NCBI GenBank assembly: GCA_029945445.1
Contig: JAQSCO010000057.1
Coordinates: 170,985 to 234,984 of the forward strand
From: Lacunisphaera sp.
GTDB taxonomy: Bacteria; Verrucomicrobiota; Verrucomicrobiia; Opitutales; Opitutaceae
DNA length: 64,000 nucleotides
Direction of reading: 5' to 3'
Shown: positions 35,570 to 45,800 of the stretch, in pieces
Numbering within the stretch: position 1 is the stretch's first letter
Layout: each line of letters opens with the position of its first letter
Notes under the pieces: generated by a model
Databases searched by the model: none
Seen by the model: the letters and a program-made list of their open reading frames with translations, nothing else
Told to the model about the DNA's origin: nothing
Position numbers and translations under genes: made by a program

Positions 35570-37072
35570 ATGGCTAAAACGCACTCTGACATCGGGCTCA
35601 TCGGTCTCGCTGTGATGGGTCAGAATCTCGCCCTCAACATCGCCGACCACGGCTTCCAGATCTCGGTCTACAACCGCACTACGGAAAAGACGGACAAGTT
35701 CGTCGCCGAGAATCCGCACACCCCGGGTGGCGTCGTTGGCACCAAGACGCTGCAGGAATTCGTCGCCTCCCTTTCCAAACCCCGCAAGGCCATCATCCTT
35801 GTCCAGGCCGGCAAGTCGACGGACGCCGTCATCGACGGTCTCGCCGCGCTCTTCGAGCCGGGTGACATCATCATCGACGGCGGCAACGCGCTCTGGACCG
35901 ACACCATCCGCCGCGAGAAGGCGCTCAAGGAAAAAAACCTGCGCTTCATCGGCTCCGGCGTGTCCGGCGGCGAGGAAGGCGCGCGCTTCGGCCCGGCCCT
36001 CATGCCCGGCGGCGACGCCGCCGCCTACAAGGAACTCGCCCCCGTCTGGAACGCCGTCGCGGCCAAGGTCGACGCGAAGACCGGCAAGCCCCTCACCGGG
36101 GCCTCACCCGGCAAGCCCATTGTGGGCGGCGTGCCCTGCGCCACCTACATCGGCGAGAACGGCGCGGGCCACTACGTCAAGATGGTCCACAACGGCATCG
36201 AGTATGGCGATATGCAGATGATCTGCGAGGCCTACGCCCTGATGCAGGGCCTGCTCGGCCTCAAGGCCGCTGAGATGGGTGCCATCTTCAGCGAATGGAA
36301 TACCGGTGCGCTCGACAGCTTCCTCATCGAGATCACCGCCGACATCCTCAAGCAGAAGGACCCGGCCTCCCGGAAGGCCTTCGTCGACGTCGTCCTCGAT
36401 ACCGCCGGCCAGAAGGGCACGGGCAAGTGGACCTCGACCAACGCGCTCGACATGGGCGTGCCGGCCCCGACCATCGCCGAGTCCGTCTTCGCCCGCTGCA
36501 TCTCCGCCATCAAGGAGGAGCGCGTCGCCGCTTCGAAGATCCTCAAGGGTCCGGGCAAGAAATACCGCGGCGCGAAGAAGGCCCTCATCCAGGCCATCCA
36601 CGACGCCCTCTACTGCTCGAAGATCTGCTCCTACGCCCAGGGCTTCCAGCTCATGCGCACCGCGCAGAAGGAATACAACTGGCAGCTCAACTTCGGCGAG
36701 ATCGCCCAGATCTGGCGCGGCGGTTGCATCATCCGCGCGGCGTTCCTCCAGAAGATCACCGAGGCCTACGCCCGGAACCCGGGCCTCGCGAACCTGCTCC
36801 TCGACCCGTATTTCAACAAGACCGTGAAGAAGGCGCAGCAGAACTGGCGCAAGGTCGTCTCGCTCGCCGCCGAGTGCGGCGTCGCCGCGCCGACGTTCAG
36901 CTCGGCCCTCTCCTACTACGACAGCTATCGCTCGGCCCGCCTGCCGGCCAACCTGCTCCAGGCGCAGCGCGACTACTTCGGGGCCCACACCTACGAGCGC
37001 CTCGATCAGCCGCGCGGCAAGTTCTTCCACATCGACTGGCCGGAAAAGAATCGCCCGCAGCTCTCGATGTAA
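35570..37072 (+). CDS. gnd: 6-phosphogluconate dehydrogenase, decarboxylating
   Basis: It converts 6-phosphogluconate to ribulose 5-phosphate with NADP+ in the oxidative pentose phosphate pathway. 500 residues, slightly longer than the usual 470-480. N-terminal Rossmann motif [22 protein letters not shown]; substrate motif [21 protein letters not shown]; catalytic lysine in [20 protein letters not shown]-terminal segment [32 protein letters not shown]-type insert after residue 160 accounts for the extra length. Confidence 0.96.
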   Translation: MAKTHSDIGLIGLAVMGQNLALNIADHGFQISVYNRTTEKTDKFVAENPHTPGGVVGTKTLQEFVASLSKPRKAIILVQAGKSTDAVIDGLAALFEPGDIIIDGGNALWTDTIRREKALKEKNLRFIGSGVSGGEEGARFGPALMPGGDAAAYKELAPVWNAVAAKVDAKTGKPLTGASPGKPIVGGVPCATYIGENGAGHYVKMVHNGIEYGDMQMICEAYALMQGLLGLKAAEMGAIFSEWNTGALDSFLIEITADILKQKDPASRKAFVDVVLDTAGQKGTGKWTSTNALDMGVPAPTIAESVFARCISAIKEERVAASKILKGPGKKYRGAKKALIQAIHDALYCSKICSYAQGFQLMRTAQKEYNWQLNFGEIAQIWRGGCIIRAAFLQKITEAYARNPGLANLLLDPYFNKTVKKAQQNWRKVVSLAAECGVAAPTFSSALSYYDSYRSARLPANLLQAQRDYFGAHTYERLDQPRGKFFHIDWPEKNRPQLSM

Positions 37073-37137
37073 GGCCTGCCGCCCGGCGCGGCAAAATGAG
37101 TTTGAATATTCCCGCCGGCCGCGTCGTCTCACCGGGT

Positions 37138-37908
37138 ATGAACCGCCTTTGCCTGCTACTCTCCCTGAGTGCCGCCACCGTCGCGGTGGCGCAACCGCGC
37201 GACCGGGACGAGCGCGGCGGCCGCCGTGAGGAGTCCCGCATCATCGTCTATCAGGAGGCGGGATTCCGGGGCGATGCGCGGGTGCTTTTCCCGGGCGAGT
37301 CCATCGAGAACATGTCGGGCCAGACTTTCGACAACGGCTCCCGGCTGAACGACCGCATCTCCTCCATCCGGATCGAGGGCGACGCCGAGGTCTATGCTTA
37401 CGAGAACGCCGGGTTTCGCGGCGAAGCCCTGCGCCTGACCGAAAGCGCGCGGGATCTCTCCGGCCGCCTGGTGCCGGGCAGTGTATCGGTCAACTGGAAC
37501 GACCGCATCTCCTCGCTGCGCGTGGAACGGGCCCGCGGCCGGGATTCCGCCCGGCCCGGCGCCGAGCCCCGCGGCAATCCGGAGAAAATCATCAGGCAAA
37601 TCTTCAACGACGTTTTGGGCCGCGAAGCCGACGGCGCCGAGCTTCGCCTCTTCCGCGCGAGGTTCACCGACGAGGGCTGGACGGAAAAAATGCTTCGCGA
37701 GCACCTCCGCCGGGAGGAACGCTACCGGTCGGAGGTGGCCGACCGCATCATCCGGCTGGCCTATCGCGAGGTGCTGGACCGCGAAGTGGATCCCGCGGGC
37801 CTGAAGCAATACCGCTGGGCCTTGCTCGAGAAGGAATGGACCGAGGGCGATGTGCGCGACGATTTGCGGCGCAGCGAGGAGTTCCGGAAAAAAACCGGCC
37901 GCCGCTGA
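37138..37908 (+). CDS. Exported beta/gamma-crystallin protein with two DUF4214-like repeats
   Basis: 256 residues from ATG 37138, with a signal peptide ending AVAQ (residue 19); an earlier in-frame ATG at 37096 would bury it. Residues 32-130 are one double beta/gamma-crystallin domain whose two calcium sites are visible as NDRISS at 71-76 and at 121-126, the N/D-N/D-x-x-S/T-S motif. Residues from about 148 on hold two tandem copies of a 48-residue unit (IIRQIFNDVLGREAD... and IIRLAYREVLDREVD...) that resemble DUF4214. It is probably a calcium-binding surface protein. It follows gnd by 65 bp. Confidence 0.8.
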   Translation: MNRLCLLLSLSAATVAVAQPRDRDERGGRREESRIIVYQEAGFRGDARVLFPGESIENMSGQTFDNGSRLNDRISSIRIEGDAEVYAYENAGFRGEALRLTESARDLSGRLVPGSVSVNWNDRISSLRVERARGRDSARPGAEPRGNPEKIIRQIFNDVLGREADGAELRLFRARFTDEGWTEKMLREHLRREERYRSEVADRIIRLAYREVLDREVDPAGLKQYRWALLEKEWTEGDVRDDLRRSEEFRKKTGRR

Positions 37909-37927
37909 GCCGCCGACCGGCGTTCGG

Positions 37928-37957
37928 TTGACACGGCTTCGGGAGCGGACGCACTAT
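37928..37957 (+). promoter_or_regulatory. Possible promoter of the carbamoyltransferase cassette
   Basis: A consensus -35 TTGACA at 37928-37933 is followed after 18 bp by CACTAT (37952-37957). The GTG start of the first cassette gene is at 37972, so the leader would be only a few bases long. The -10 is weak. Confidence 0.35.
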
Positions 37958-37971
37958 GCGCCGCTTTCCCC

Positions 37972-40347
37972 GTGAGCGCCGGCGCAACCCCCACAAATTC
38001 CCCTCCCGCCCCGCCGCGATCTCCGGTGGCGCGACTCTGGCTTTACCGGACGCTGGCCGTGGTCGGCATTCCCGCGCTTTTGCTGCTCGGGCTGGAAGGG
38101 GTGCTGCGGCTGGCGGGGTTCGGGCGTTCCGCGAGCTTTCTCATCCCGGACGACCAACCGGGCTGCTACCGGACGAATCCGGATTTTGTCAGCCTGTTCA
38201 TGCCGGGCAGTTTTGACCTGCGGCCGTTGAATATCCGCGTGGCCGTCCGCAAGCCCGCCAACTCGATCCGCATCGTGGTGCTCGGCGAATCGGCGGCGCA
38301 GGGCATCCCCGCGCCGGCGTTTGGGTTTCCGCCGCAGTTGCGGGCGCAGCTCCGCGCGCGTTATCCAGGCAAGCAGATCGAGGTCATTAACACGGGCATC
38401 GTCGCGATCAACTCCCACGTCGTCTACCAGATTGCCCGTGACCTGGCGGATTTTTCGCCGGACCTCTTCGTGGTCTACGTCGGCAACAACGAGGTCGTGG
38501 GTCCGTATGGGCCGGGCTGCACCTACCTGTCGGCGATGCCCCCGCTCCCGGTCATCCGGCTCAGTGTCTTCGTCCGCTCCACCCGCACCGGCCAGTTGCT
38601 CGGCATGCTCATCGGCAAGTTCGCGCGCTCCGGCCCGCCGCCGCCCGAGTGGGGCGGCATGAGCATGTTCGTCGACAGCGCCGTGGCCGGAGACGATCCG
38701 CGGTTGGAGGCGGTCTACCGGAACCTCGGGGCCAACCTCTCCGACATCGTGCGTGTCGCGACCAGCGCCGGCGCGAAGACGCTGCTGTGCACCGTCGTCG
38801 CCAACCTCAAGGACTGCCCGCCGCTGCTTTCGCGGCACCGCACGGGGCTTTCCACGGACGAGTTGGCAACGTGGCAGGTTGCGTTCAACCGGGGCCGGCT
38901 GGCGTGGCTGCTGGGCGAGACCGCGGCGGCGCGCCAGGATCTCGCGGCGGCGCGCCGCCTCGATCCGCAATATGCCGAGACTTTGTTCATGCTCGGGTCG
39001 CTGGAAACTCAAGCCGGCAATCCCGCCGCCGCCCGCCCGCTCCTGCTCGAGGCCCTGCATTGGGACGCGCTCCGTTTCCGGCCGGATGCGCGCATCAACG
39101 ACGCAATCCGGCGGGTGGCCCGCGCGCATCCGGAAGCGCGTCTGTTGGATGCGGCGATGTTGCTGGGATCCGATGCCGCCTCACCGGCAACGCCCACCGG
39201 CCGCGAGCTGATGTTCGAGCACGTCCATTTTGACTGGGACGGGAATTTTCAACTGGCGCGCGCGTTGGCGCAGGAAGCCGAGACCACGCTCTTCGGTGTC
39301 GCACCGGGTGCGCCGCCGTGGCTCGATTCCGCCAGCTGCGCGGCCGCCGTGGGCCACACCCGGCAGGCGCGGGCCGATATCCTGAAAAAAATCGCGACCA
39401 TCATTCAAAACCCACCATTCACCAACCAGCTGACCTACCCCGAGGACATGGCCAGATTCACGCGCGAATTAGCGCAAGCGGAAGCCGATCAGGCCAAACC
39501 GGAGGTCATCCGCCTGGCCCGCGAAACTGTCGCCGAGGCGACCAAGCATGATCCCGACAACCCCGATCTGGCCAAGATGGCCGAAGACATCGCCAATGAG
39601 GAGGAGCAAACGGCCGACGCCTTGATCCATCTCCAGCGGGCCCGGCGGCTCCAGCCGAGCAATTTCCGGCTGGCGGCCGCCGAGGGGATACTGCTCACGT
39701 GGCTGGGCCGGTTCGAAGAGGCGGAAAAAATCTTGCGCGAGACCACCCAGGCCTGTCCGCCCCGCGAATTGGCCGTCGTCGCCCCCGCGTTTGTCGACTT
39801 CTACACCCGGGCCAGGCGGGTGCAGGATGGATTGCGCACCCTGGACGGGTTCATCGCGCGAAGCCCGGGGGATAGAAAACTCCGGCAACTCCGCGGCGGG
39901 CTGGCGGATTTTGCCGGCGACAAGGCCGCCGCCGAGCGCGAATACCGCGCCCTGCTGGCCGAAGATCCGGGTGACCCAAAGGCCCAGGAGGCGCTGGTTG
40001 CCTTTTTGCAAAAACAGGGACGGGTGGCCGAAGCCAACCAAGCGTCGCTCGCCGCCGTCGGTCATCAGGCCGGCAACCAACCCAACAATCTGCGGGCCGC
40101 CGCGGTCGCCGAGGCAGGCAGGGATGACGCCAAGGCCGTGGAATTCCTCGTGGCGGCCGAACGCAGCGGACCTATCCCGGCGGCGGTCGAGCTCAGAATC
40201 GCGCGCAAGCTCTACGGGCTGGGACAAACAGAGGAGGCGCTGACGCACCTTGGCTGGGCCCGAAGGATATCCCGGTATGAAGGCAACCCAGCCGTGACCG
40301 AAGCCATCACCGAGTTCATCGCCCGTTTGCGTCCGGAAAACCCCTGA
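37972..40347 (+). CDS. Membrane-anchored SGNH-like hydrolase with TPR domain
   Basis: 791 residues: an N-terminal membrane anchor (LAVVGIPALLLLGLEGVLRL, about residues 28-48), an SGNH/GDSL-type domain, and a long tetratricopeptide array from about residue 300. Block I reads VLGESAAQG (GES in place of GDS), block III reads YVGNNEVVGPYG, and a late histidine pair lies in FEHVHFDWDGNFQLA. The domain therefore could be an acetyl-transferring or hydrolysing enzyme acting on a glycan. The start is GTG 37972. It ends 4 bp before the carbamoyltransferase gene, so the two are cotranscribed. Confidence 0.85.
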   Translation: MSAGATPTNSPPAPPRSPVARLWLYRTLAVVGIPALLLLGLEGVLRLAGFGRSASFLIPDDQPGCYRTNPDFVSLFMPGSFDLRPLNIRVAVRKPANSIRIVVLGESAAQGIPAPAFGFPPQLRAQLRARYPGKQIEVINTGIVAINSHVVYQIARDLADFSPDLFVVYVGNNEVVGPYGPGCTYLSAMPPLPVIRLSVFVRSTRTGQLLGMLIGKFARSGPPPPEWGGMSMFVDSAVAGDDPRLEAVYRNLGANLSDIVRVATSAGAKTLLCTVVANLKDCPPLLSRHRTGLSTDELATWQVAFNRGRLAWLLGETAAARQDLAAARRLDPQYAETLFMLGSLETQAGNPAAARPLLLEALHWDALRFRPDARINDAIRRVARAHPEARLLDAAMLLGSDAASPATPTGRELMFEHVHFDWDGNFQLARALAQEAETTLFGVAPGAPPWLDSASCAAAVGHTRQARADILKKIATIIQNPPFTNQLTYPEDMARFTRELAQAEADQAKPEVIRLARETVAEATKHDPDNPDLAKMAEDIANEEEQTADALIHLQRARRLQPSNFRLAAAEGILLTWLGRFEEAEKILRETTQACPPRELAVVAPAFVDFYTRARRVQDGLRTLDGFIARSPGDRKLRQLRGGLADFAGDKAAAEREYRALLAEDPGDPKAQEALVAFLQKQGRVAEANQASLAAVGHQAGNQPNNLRAAAVAEAGRDDAKAVEFLVAAERSGPIPAAVELRIARKLYGLGQTEEALTHLGWARRISRYEGNPAVTEAITEFIARLRPENP

Positions 40348-40351
40348 TCCG

Positions 40352-42178
40352 ATGACCGCGATCCTGGGCATCTCCGCCTTCTATCACGACTCGGCCGCCG
40401 CGCTGGTGGTGGACGGACGGATCGTCGCCGCCGCGCAGGAGGAACGCTTCACGCGCCGGAAGCATGACGCGGGGTTTCCCGCGCACGCGGTCGAATACTG
40501 CCTGCGCACCGCCGGGCTCACGGCGGCCCAGCTGGACCATGTGGTTTTTTATGAAAAGCCGATGCTGAAGTTCGAGCGCCTGCTCGAGACTTACCTCGCT
40601 TTCGCCCCCGCCGGGATCAGCTCGTTCTTCCAGGCCGCACCGCAGTGGGTCCATGAGAAACTCCAGCTGCCGCGCAAGATGAACGAGGGGCTCGGCGGGG
40701 CCTACCGGCGGCCCTATATCTTCACGGAACACCACGAGGCGCACGCAGCGAGCGCGTTTTTCCCCTCGCCCTTCGATTCGGCGGCCCTGCTCACGATCGA
40801 TGGCGTTGGCGAATGGGCCACGGCGAGCCTGGGCACGGGTTGCGGCAACCGCATCGAACTCACGCACGAGATGCATTTTCCGCACTCGCTCGGCCTGCTC
40901 TATTCGGCCTTCACCTATTTCTGCGGCTTCAAGGTAAACAGTGGCGAATACAAGCTGATGGGCCTCGCGCCCTATGGCACGCCGCGGTTCGCGGATTTAA
41001 TCCTAGAAAACCTGGTCGAGCTGAAACCGGACGGATCGTTCCGCCTCGCGCTGGACTATTTCGACTACTGCGCCGGGCTGACGATGACCTCAGGAAAATT
41101 CGACCGGCTGTTCGGCGGGCCGCCCCGCCGGCCCGAGGCGGCGCTCACAGCGCGCGAACTGGACCTCGCGGCCTCCATCCAGCAGGTCACGGAGGAGATC
41201 ATGCTGCGGATGGCGCGGCACCTCCACGCGCAGACCGGGATGAAGAATCTCTGCCTCGCGGGCGGCGTCGCCCTGAATTGCGTCGGCAACGGCCGGCTGC
41301 TGCGCGAGGGGCCGTTCGAGAAGATCTGGATCCAGCCGGCGGCCGGCGACGCGGGCGGGGCGCTTGGGGCGGCGCTGTTCGTCTGGCACCAGCTCCTGGA
41401 GAATCCTCGTGCGCCGGGGTCGCCCGATGGCCAGCAGGGTTCACTGCTGGGCCCCGACTGTGCGGAGAGCGAAGCGGTGTTAAAGGCGCAGGGCGCCGTC
41501 TACCAGCGCGCGGCGGATGAAGCCGCCTTGTGCGAGGAAACCGCGCGGCTGATCGCCGACGGCAAGGTGGTCGGCTGGGTGCAGGGCCGGATGGAATACG
41601 GCCCGCGCGCACTCGGCAGCCGCAGCATTCTCGGGGATGCGCGCAACCCGGCCATGCAGTCCACGATGAATCTCAAGATCAAGTTCCGCGAATCGTTCCG
41701 GCCCTTCGCCCCGATCGTGCTGGCGGATCGTGCGGCCGATTATTTCGAGCTGCCGGCCGGCACAGAGAGCCCCTACATGCTGATCGTGGCGCCGGTGCAA
41801 CCCGCCCAGCGCATGGCCGTGCCGGAAAACACCGCCGCCGGCGTCGCCCGCGTGCGCGAGGTGCGCTCGACGATCCCCGCGGTCACGCACGTCGATCACA
41901 GCGCGCGCGTCCAGACGGTGGATGAGGTCAGGAATCCGCGGCTGCACCGCCTGCTGCAAGTGTTCCAGCGCCAGACGGGGTGCCCGGTGCTGATCAACAC
42001 CAGCTTCAACGTGCGGAGCGAACCCATTGTCTGCACGCCGGCCGACGCCTACCGCTGTTTCATGGCGACGGACATGGACGCACTCGTCATCGACGACTTC
42101 ATCCTGCGCAAGGAGCGGCAGCCCGCGGCCAACCGGGTCGACACCAAGGCGCATCTGGAACAATTCGAAATAGACTGA
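40352..42178 (+). CDS. Carbamoyltransferase, NodU/TobZ family
   Basis: 608 residues. It transfers the carbamoyl group of carbamoyl phosphate, via carbamoyl-adenylate, to a hydroxyl of a sugar or other metabolite. The N-terminal Kae1-like domain shows GISAFYHDSAAALV and the metal-binding histidines in TEHHEAHAASAFF. LAGGVALNCVGNG marks the nucleotide site, and QGRMEYGPRALGSRSIL the C-terminal carbamoyltransferase domain. The substrate cannot be inferred. Its neighbours (SGNH/TPR, SxtJ-like, DUF5989) suggest a dedicated modification module rather than antibiotic synthesis. Confidence 0.93.
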   Translation: MTAILGISAFYHDSAAALVVDGRIVAAAQEERFTRRKHDAGFPAHAVEYCLRTAGLTAAQLDHVVFYEKPMLKFERLLETYLAFAPAGISSFFQAAPQWVHEKLQLPRKMNEGLGGAYRRPYIFTEHHEAHAASAFFPSPFDSAALLTIDGVGEWATASLGTGCGNRIELTHEMHFPHSLGLLYSAFTYFCGFKVNSGEYKLMGLAPYGTPRFADLILENLVELKPDGSFRLALDYFDYCAGLTMTSGKFDRLFGGPPRRPEAALTARELDLAASIQQVTEEIMLRMARHLHAQTGMKNLCLAGGVALNCVGNGRLLREGPFEKIWIQPAAGDAGGALGAALFVWHQLLENPRAPGSPDGQQGSLLGPDCAESEAVLKAQGAVYQRAADEAALCEETARLIADGKVVGWVQGRMEYGPRALGSRSILGDARNPAMQSTMNLKIKFRESFRPFAPIVLADRAADYFELPAGTESPYMLIVAPVQPAQRMAVPENTAAGVARVREVRSTIPAVTHVDHSARVQTVDEVRNPRLHRLLQVFQRQTGCPVLINTSFNVRSEPIVCTPADAYRCFMATDMDALVIDDFILRKERQPAANRVDTKAHLEQFEID

Positions 42179-42192
42179 GCCCACGCGCAACC

Positions 42193-42606
42193 ATGTCACT
42201 CATCCACATTAACTCCCGTCCCGCCGCCCGGCAACTGTTGGTCTTTGCCGCAGCGTGGCTGGTCTTTGTCGGGATGTTGGGCCTGATGCAGTGGGCCAAG
42301 GCGCGTCCCGCCGCGGCGCTGGTCTGCTGGATCCTGGCGGCAGGCGTGCCGGCGGTTGGGGCCGTCTGGCGCGAGGGCTTGCGACTGCTTTACGTCGGCC
42401 TCAGCTACGCGACCTACCCGATCGGGTGGGTGGTCTCGACCATCGTGCTCGGGGTGATTTATTATGCCGTCTTGACTCCGATCGGGCTGATCCTTCGGGT
42501 GTGCGGCCACGATCCCCTCCAACGCCGCGCCGACCGCCGGGCCGTCAGCTACTGGCACAAGCGCCCCGGCCCGCGCCCTCCCGCCAGTTATTTCCGCCAG
42601 CACTGA
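42193..42606 (+). CDS. SxtJ-like small membrane protein
   Basis: 137 residues from ATG 42193 with about three hydrophobic segments (LLVFAAAWLVFVGMLGLM, AALVCWILAAGVPAVGA, VVSTIVLGVIYYAVLTPIGLILR) and a C-terminal motif RRAVSYWHKR. This pattern matches the SxtJ family, named after a gene of the saxitoxin cluster and frequently next to carbamoyltransferases. Its biochemical role is unknown. It begins 14 bp after the carbamoyltransferase gene. Confidence 0.78.
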   Translation: MSLIHINSRPAARQLLVFAAAWLVFVGMLGLMQWAKARPAAALVCWILAAGVPAVGAVWREGLRLLYVGLSYATYPIGWVVSTIVLGVIYYAVLTPIGLILRVCGHDPLQRRADRRAVSYWHKRPGPRPPASYFRQH

Positions 42607-42609
42607 ACC

Positions 42610-42807
42610 ATGAGCAAAAAAATCCCCAGCGAATTCGAGCGGCAGGCCGCCGGCAAGCAGCGCGGATTCGTCGGGCAGTTCCTGGACTACGCGCTCCACA
42701 ACAAGAAGTGGTGGCTGACGCCGATCATCCTGCTGCTGCTCCTCGCCAGCCTGCTGATCATCCTCGGCGGCAGCGGCCTGGCGCCGTTCATCTACACGAT
42801 CTTCTGA
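42610..42807 (+). CDS. DUF5989 small membrane protein
   Basis: 65 residues with an amphipathic N-terminus (FERQAAGKQRGFVGQFLDYALHNKKWWLTP) and one strongly hydrophobic helix, then a short ending PFIYTIF. The size, KKWWL motif and position after SxtJ match DUF5989. It starts 3 bp after the preceding stop and closes the cassette. The convergent amylase gene ends 22 bp downstream. Confidence 0.75.
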   Translation: MSKKIPSEFERQAAGKQRGFVGQFLDYALHNKKWWLTPIILLLLLASLLIILGGSGLAPFIYTIF

Positions 42808-42829
42808 GGCGGCTGAGACCGTGCCCGGT

Positions 42830-45800
42830 TCATAAGCCGAGCAGGAAACTTAGCGGCACATCCACGCGCTGCCGCCAGGCGCGTTCGGAATGCTCGGCGC
42901 CGGGAAATTTCTTCGTGATCCAATCGCGGCCCTCGGTGTAGCCCGCAGCGCGCAGCACTCCGTCCAGTTTCAATTGGTAGGGTTCATACATGGCGTCGAG
43001 CGTCTCCGTGCCGTAGTCGAAGTAGAGTTTGTGGGTGCCGGGGGCGGGCAGGTGTTTCGCGAGGTAGGCGATCATGGCGCCATCGCCGGCGGGCAGATGC
43101 GTGGAAACACACCCGGCGCCGCCAAAGACCTCCGGGTATTCACAGATCGCGTAGGCGGAAATCAGCCCGCCCATGCTCGAGCCCATCACGAAAGTGTGGG
43201 TGCGGTCCGGTTCCGTCCGGTAGGTGCGGTCCACCCAAGGCTTCAATTCCTCGACCAGGAATTTCAGGTAGGCGTCGGAGGTGATCAGCGCGGTGGGAAT
43301 GGCGGCGTCGCGGGTCAGGAGCGCGACGCGCTCGCCCAGGGCGGCCTTGCGCGGCATGTATTCAGGAAAGCGCCCCATGCCGGTGTTGGCTACGCCGACG
43401 ACGATCGCCCCGCGGGTTTTGCCGCCCTTGATCAGCCGGCACAGGGCGCGATCAACCTCCCAGGAGACGCCACCGAAGCCCGCCCCCGGGTCAAAGATGT
43501 TCTGGCCGTCATGCATGTAGATGACGGGATAACGCTCGGTGGCATTCTCGTCATACCCCGGTGGCAGCCAGACCTCGATGTTGCGGGTGGGGACCAGCGC
43601 GGAAGGGAAAGCCGGATGGCGCACGATCCGGCCGGCCCCGGTGACCTGGACCGTGGTGACAGGGCTCAAGGCCGTGCCGGCGAGATTGTGCACGAGCACG
43701 CGATACTGGCCGGCGTCCGCCGCGCCCGCGCGGGCGCCGGTGTAGGTGGGGCTGGTGGCGCTGGGGATCAGCTCGCCGTCGCGGAGCCACTGGTATTCGA
43801 GCCCGCCGGAGCCCACGGCCTGCACCGTGAGGGTGAGCGGGGCGCCCGCCTCGACCCGCAGCTCCGCCGGGGCGGTCTGGGTGAGTTGCGGGGTCTTGGC
43901 CCCGGCAATACCGAAGGAGATCTTCGAGGGCTCGATCCGGATGCCGCCCACGCGCGCGGCCTCCTGGTGGCCGCGCAGGTCGTTGACCGTTGCGATGAAT
44001 TCCAATTCCTCGTCCGGCGCGAGGTCGGGCGGCGGCGTCCAGAAGATCCGGTAGGGCGCGGTGTCATCCGTGCCGAGGAAAGCATATTGGCCCGGCCGCG
44101 AGGCCCGCTGCATTACGAAGGTGACCTCGGCGTAGCCGTCTCCTCCGGTGACTTCGGCGCGCAGTTCCTGCCGGCTTACGAAAACCTGGCCGTCGGTTTC
44201 CTTGGTCGTGAACTTCAATACGGCGCTTGGCGCCGGATTGACGAGCGCGACGTGCAGCGGGGCGGTCGTCGCCCCCAGGGTCGTCCCGGCCTGCCAGACG
44301 GCGAACTGCAGGGGCGCGAGCGTGACGCCGACCTCGCCCTGCTCATCGGTCGTGAGAATGTCGGCGCCGGGCTGGTCCGGGGTGCGCGAGTCGAAGATCC
44401 GCGCCAGGCGCGCCCCGCCAGGCTGGCTGGTGGGCACGCGCGAGGTCAGCGTGGCCGTGCGGGAATTATTCAGCGCGACGAGGTATTCGATCTTTTCGCC
44501 GCGCTCGAGGCGCGAGAAGGCGAAGAGACCGGTCTCGCGGGTGGCGCGGGGAATCATCGCGCCGGTGCGCAGCGCCGGATGCGCAGCGCGCAGGGCCCCG
44601 AGCCGGGCGATGAGCCGGTAGAACGGATGGTGCTCGTCAAACTTGTCGTCCGCGCCCGTGCGGTTGGTGGCGAGCAGCGGGGCGTTTTTGAAATCCGGCG
44701 CCTGCGCGGCGAACATGTCCTCGCGCGCCTGCATGTCGCCGCCGCCGCGGCCAACCATGCCCTGCTCGTCGCCGTAGTAGATCACCGGCTGCCCGCGCGA
44801 GAGCAGCAGCAGTCCGTGGCCGAGCTTTTCCAGATCGGCGAGCTGCGCCAGGGTGGCGCCGGGGTTGTCCTGCTGCAGGAAGTAGCCGAAGCGGCCCGCG
44901 TCGTGGTTGCCGAGGAAGGTCGTGGTCGCATGGACATTGCTGTCGTGGTCGGTATAGTAGTCGTCGCGGGCGATGAAGTCGGCCAGCGCGGCCGCGGTGC
45001 CGTTCTGTGACACGAACTTCCGCGCCGCGGCGAAGAAGCCGAAGTCGAGCGTGGTGTCGATCGGGATGCCGGTGGAGAACTCGCTGAGGTAGGCCGGGTC
45101 GCCCGCCTCTGAGTAGACTTCGCCGAACTCGAGGAAGTCCGGCCGGCCGATCTTGCGGGCCTCGGCCCGGATCGCGGGGATGAAGGCCTGCCAGAACTCG
45201 CCGTTCACGTGCTTGGCGGTATCGATGCGGAAACCGTCGACGCCGGTGTCGCGCAGCCAGTGGGTGAAGACCTCGATGAAACCCTGCACGACCCGCGGGT
45301 GAGCGGTGAAGAGGTCGTCGAGGCCCACGAAATCACCCAGCGTGGCGCTCTCGCCCACCCAGGTGTTGTTGCCGCGGTTGTGGTAGAGCGTGGGATCGTT
45401 GAGCCACTCCGGGTTCTTGGCGTGCGCTTCCGCGGCCGGCACAACCGGCACGTAAGGGAAGCTTTTCTCCGCCGAGAGCGCCGGGAAGGCCGCGGGGTTG
45501 TTCACCCCGTTGTAGGCGACGGCGCGATCATCGAACACCCGGCCGGCGGCATCACGAAAGGGAAACTTGGCGCGGTCCCGGTAGGAAAAATCGCCCGAGA
45601 GCTGGATGACATCAGCCGTATGGTTGATGATGATGTCCATGAAGACCTTCAGGCCGCGGGCGTGGGCCTGCCGGACAAATTCCTGGAATTCCGCGTCGGT
45701 GCCGAGGTGCGGGTCGATGTGCAGGAAATCCAGCACCCAGTAGCCGTGGTAGCCGGCTGAACCCCGCTGCACGGGCTTGTTCCTGAACGGCGGGGTCACC

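Noticed and set aside
37078-37092. A terminator after gnd (GCCGC / GCGGC)
   Set aside because: A 5-bp stem with no U-tract in very GC-rich sequence; expected by chance.
42890-45010. A 706-codon plus-strand frame over the amylase-esterase
   Set aside because: Shadow of the minus-strand gene; no motifs.
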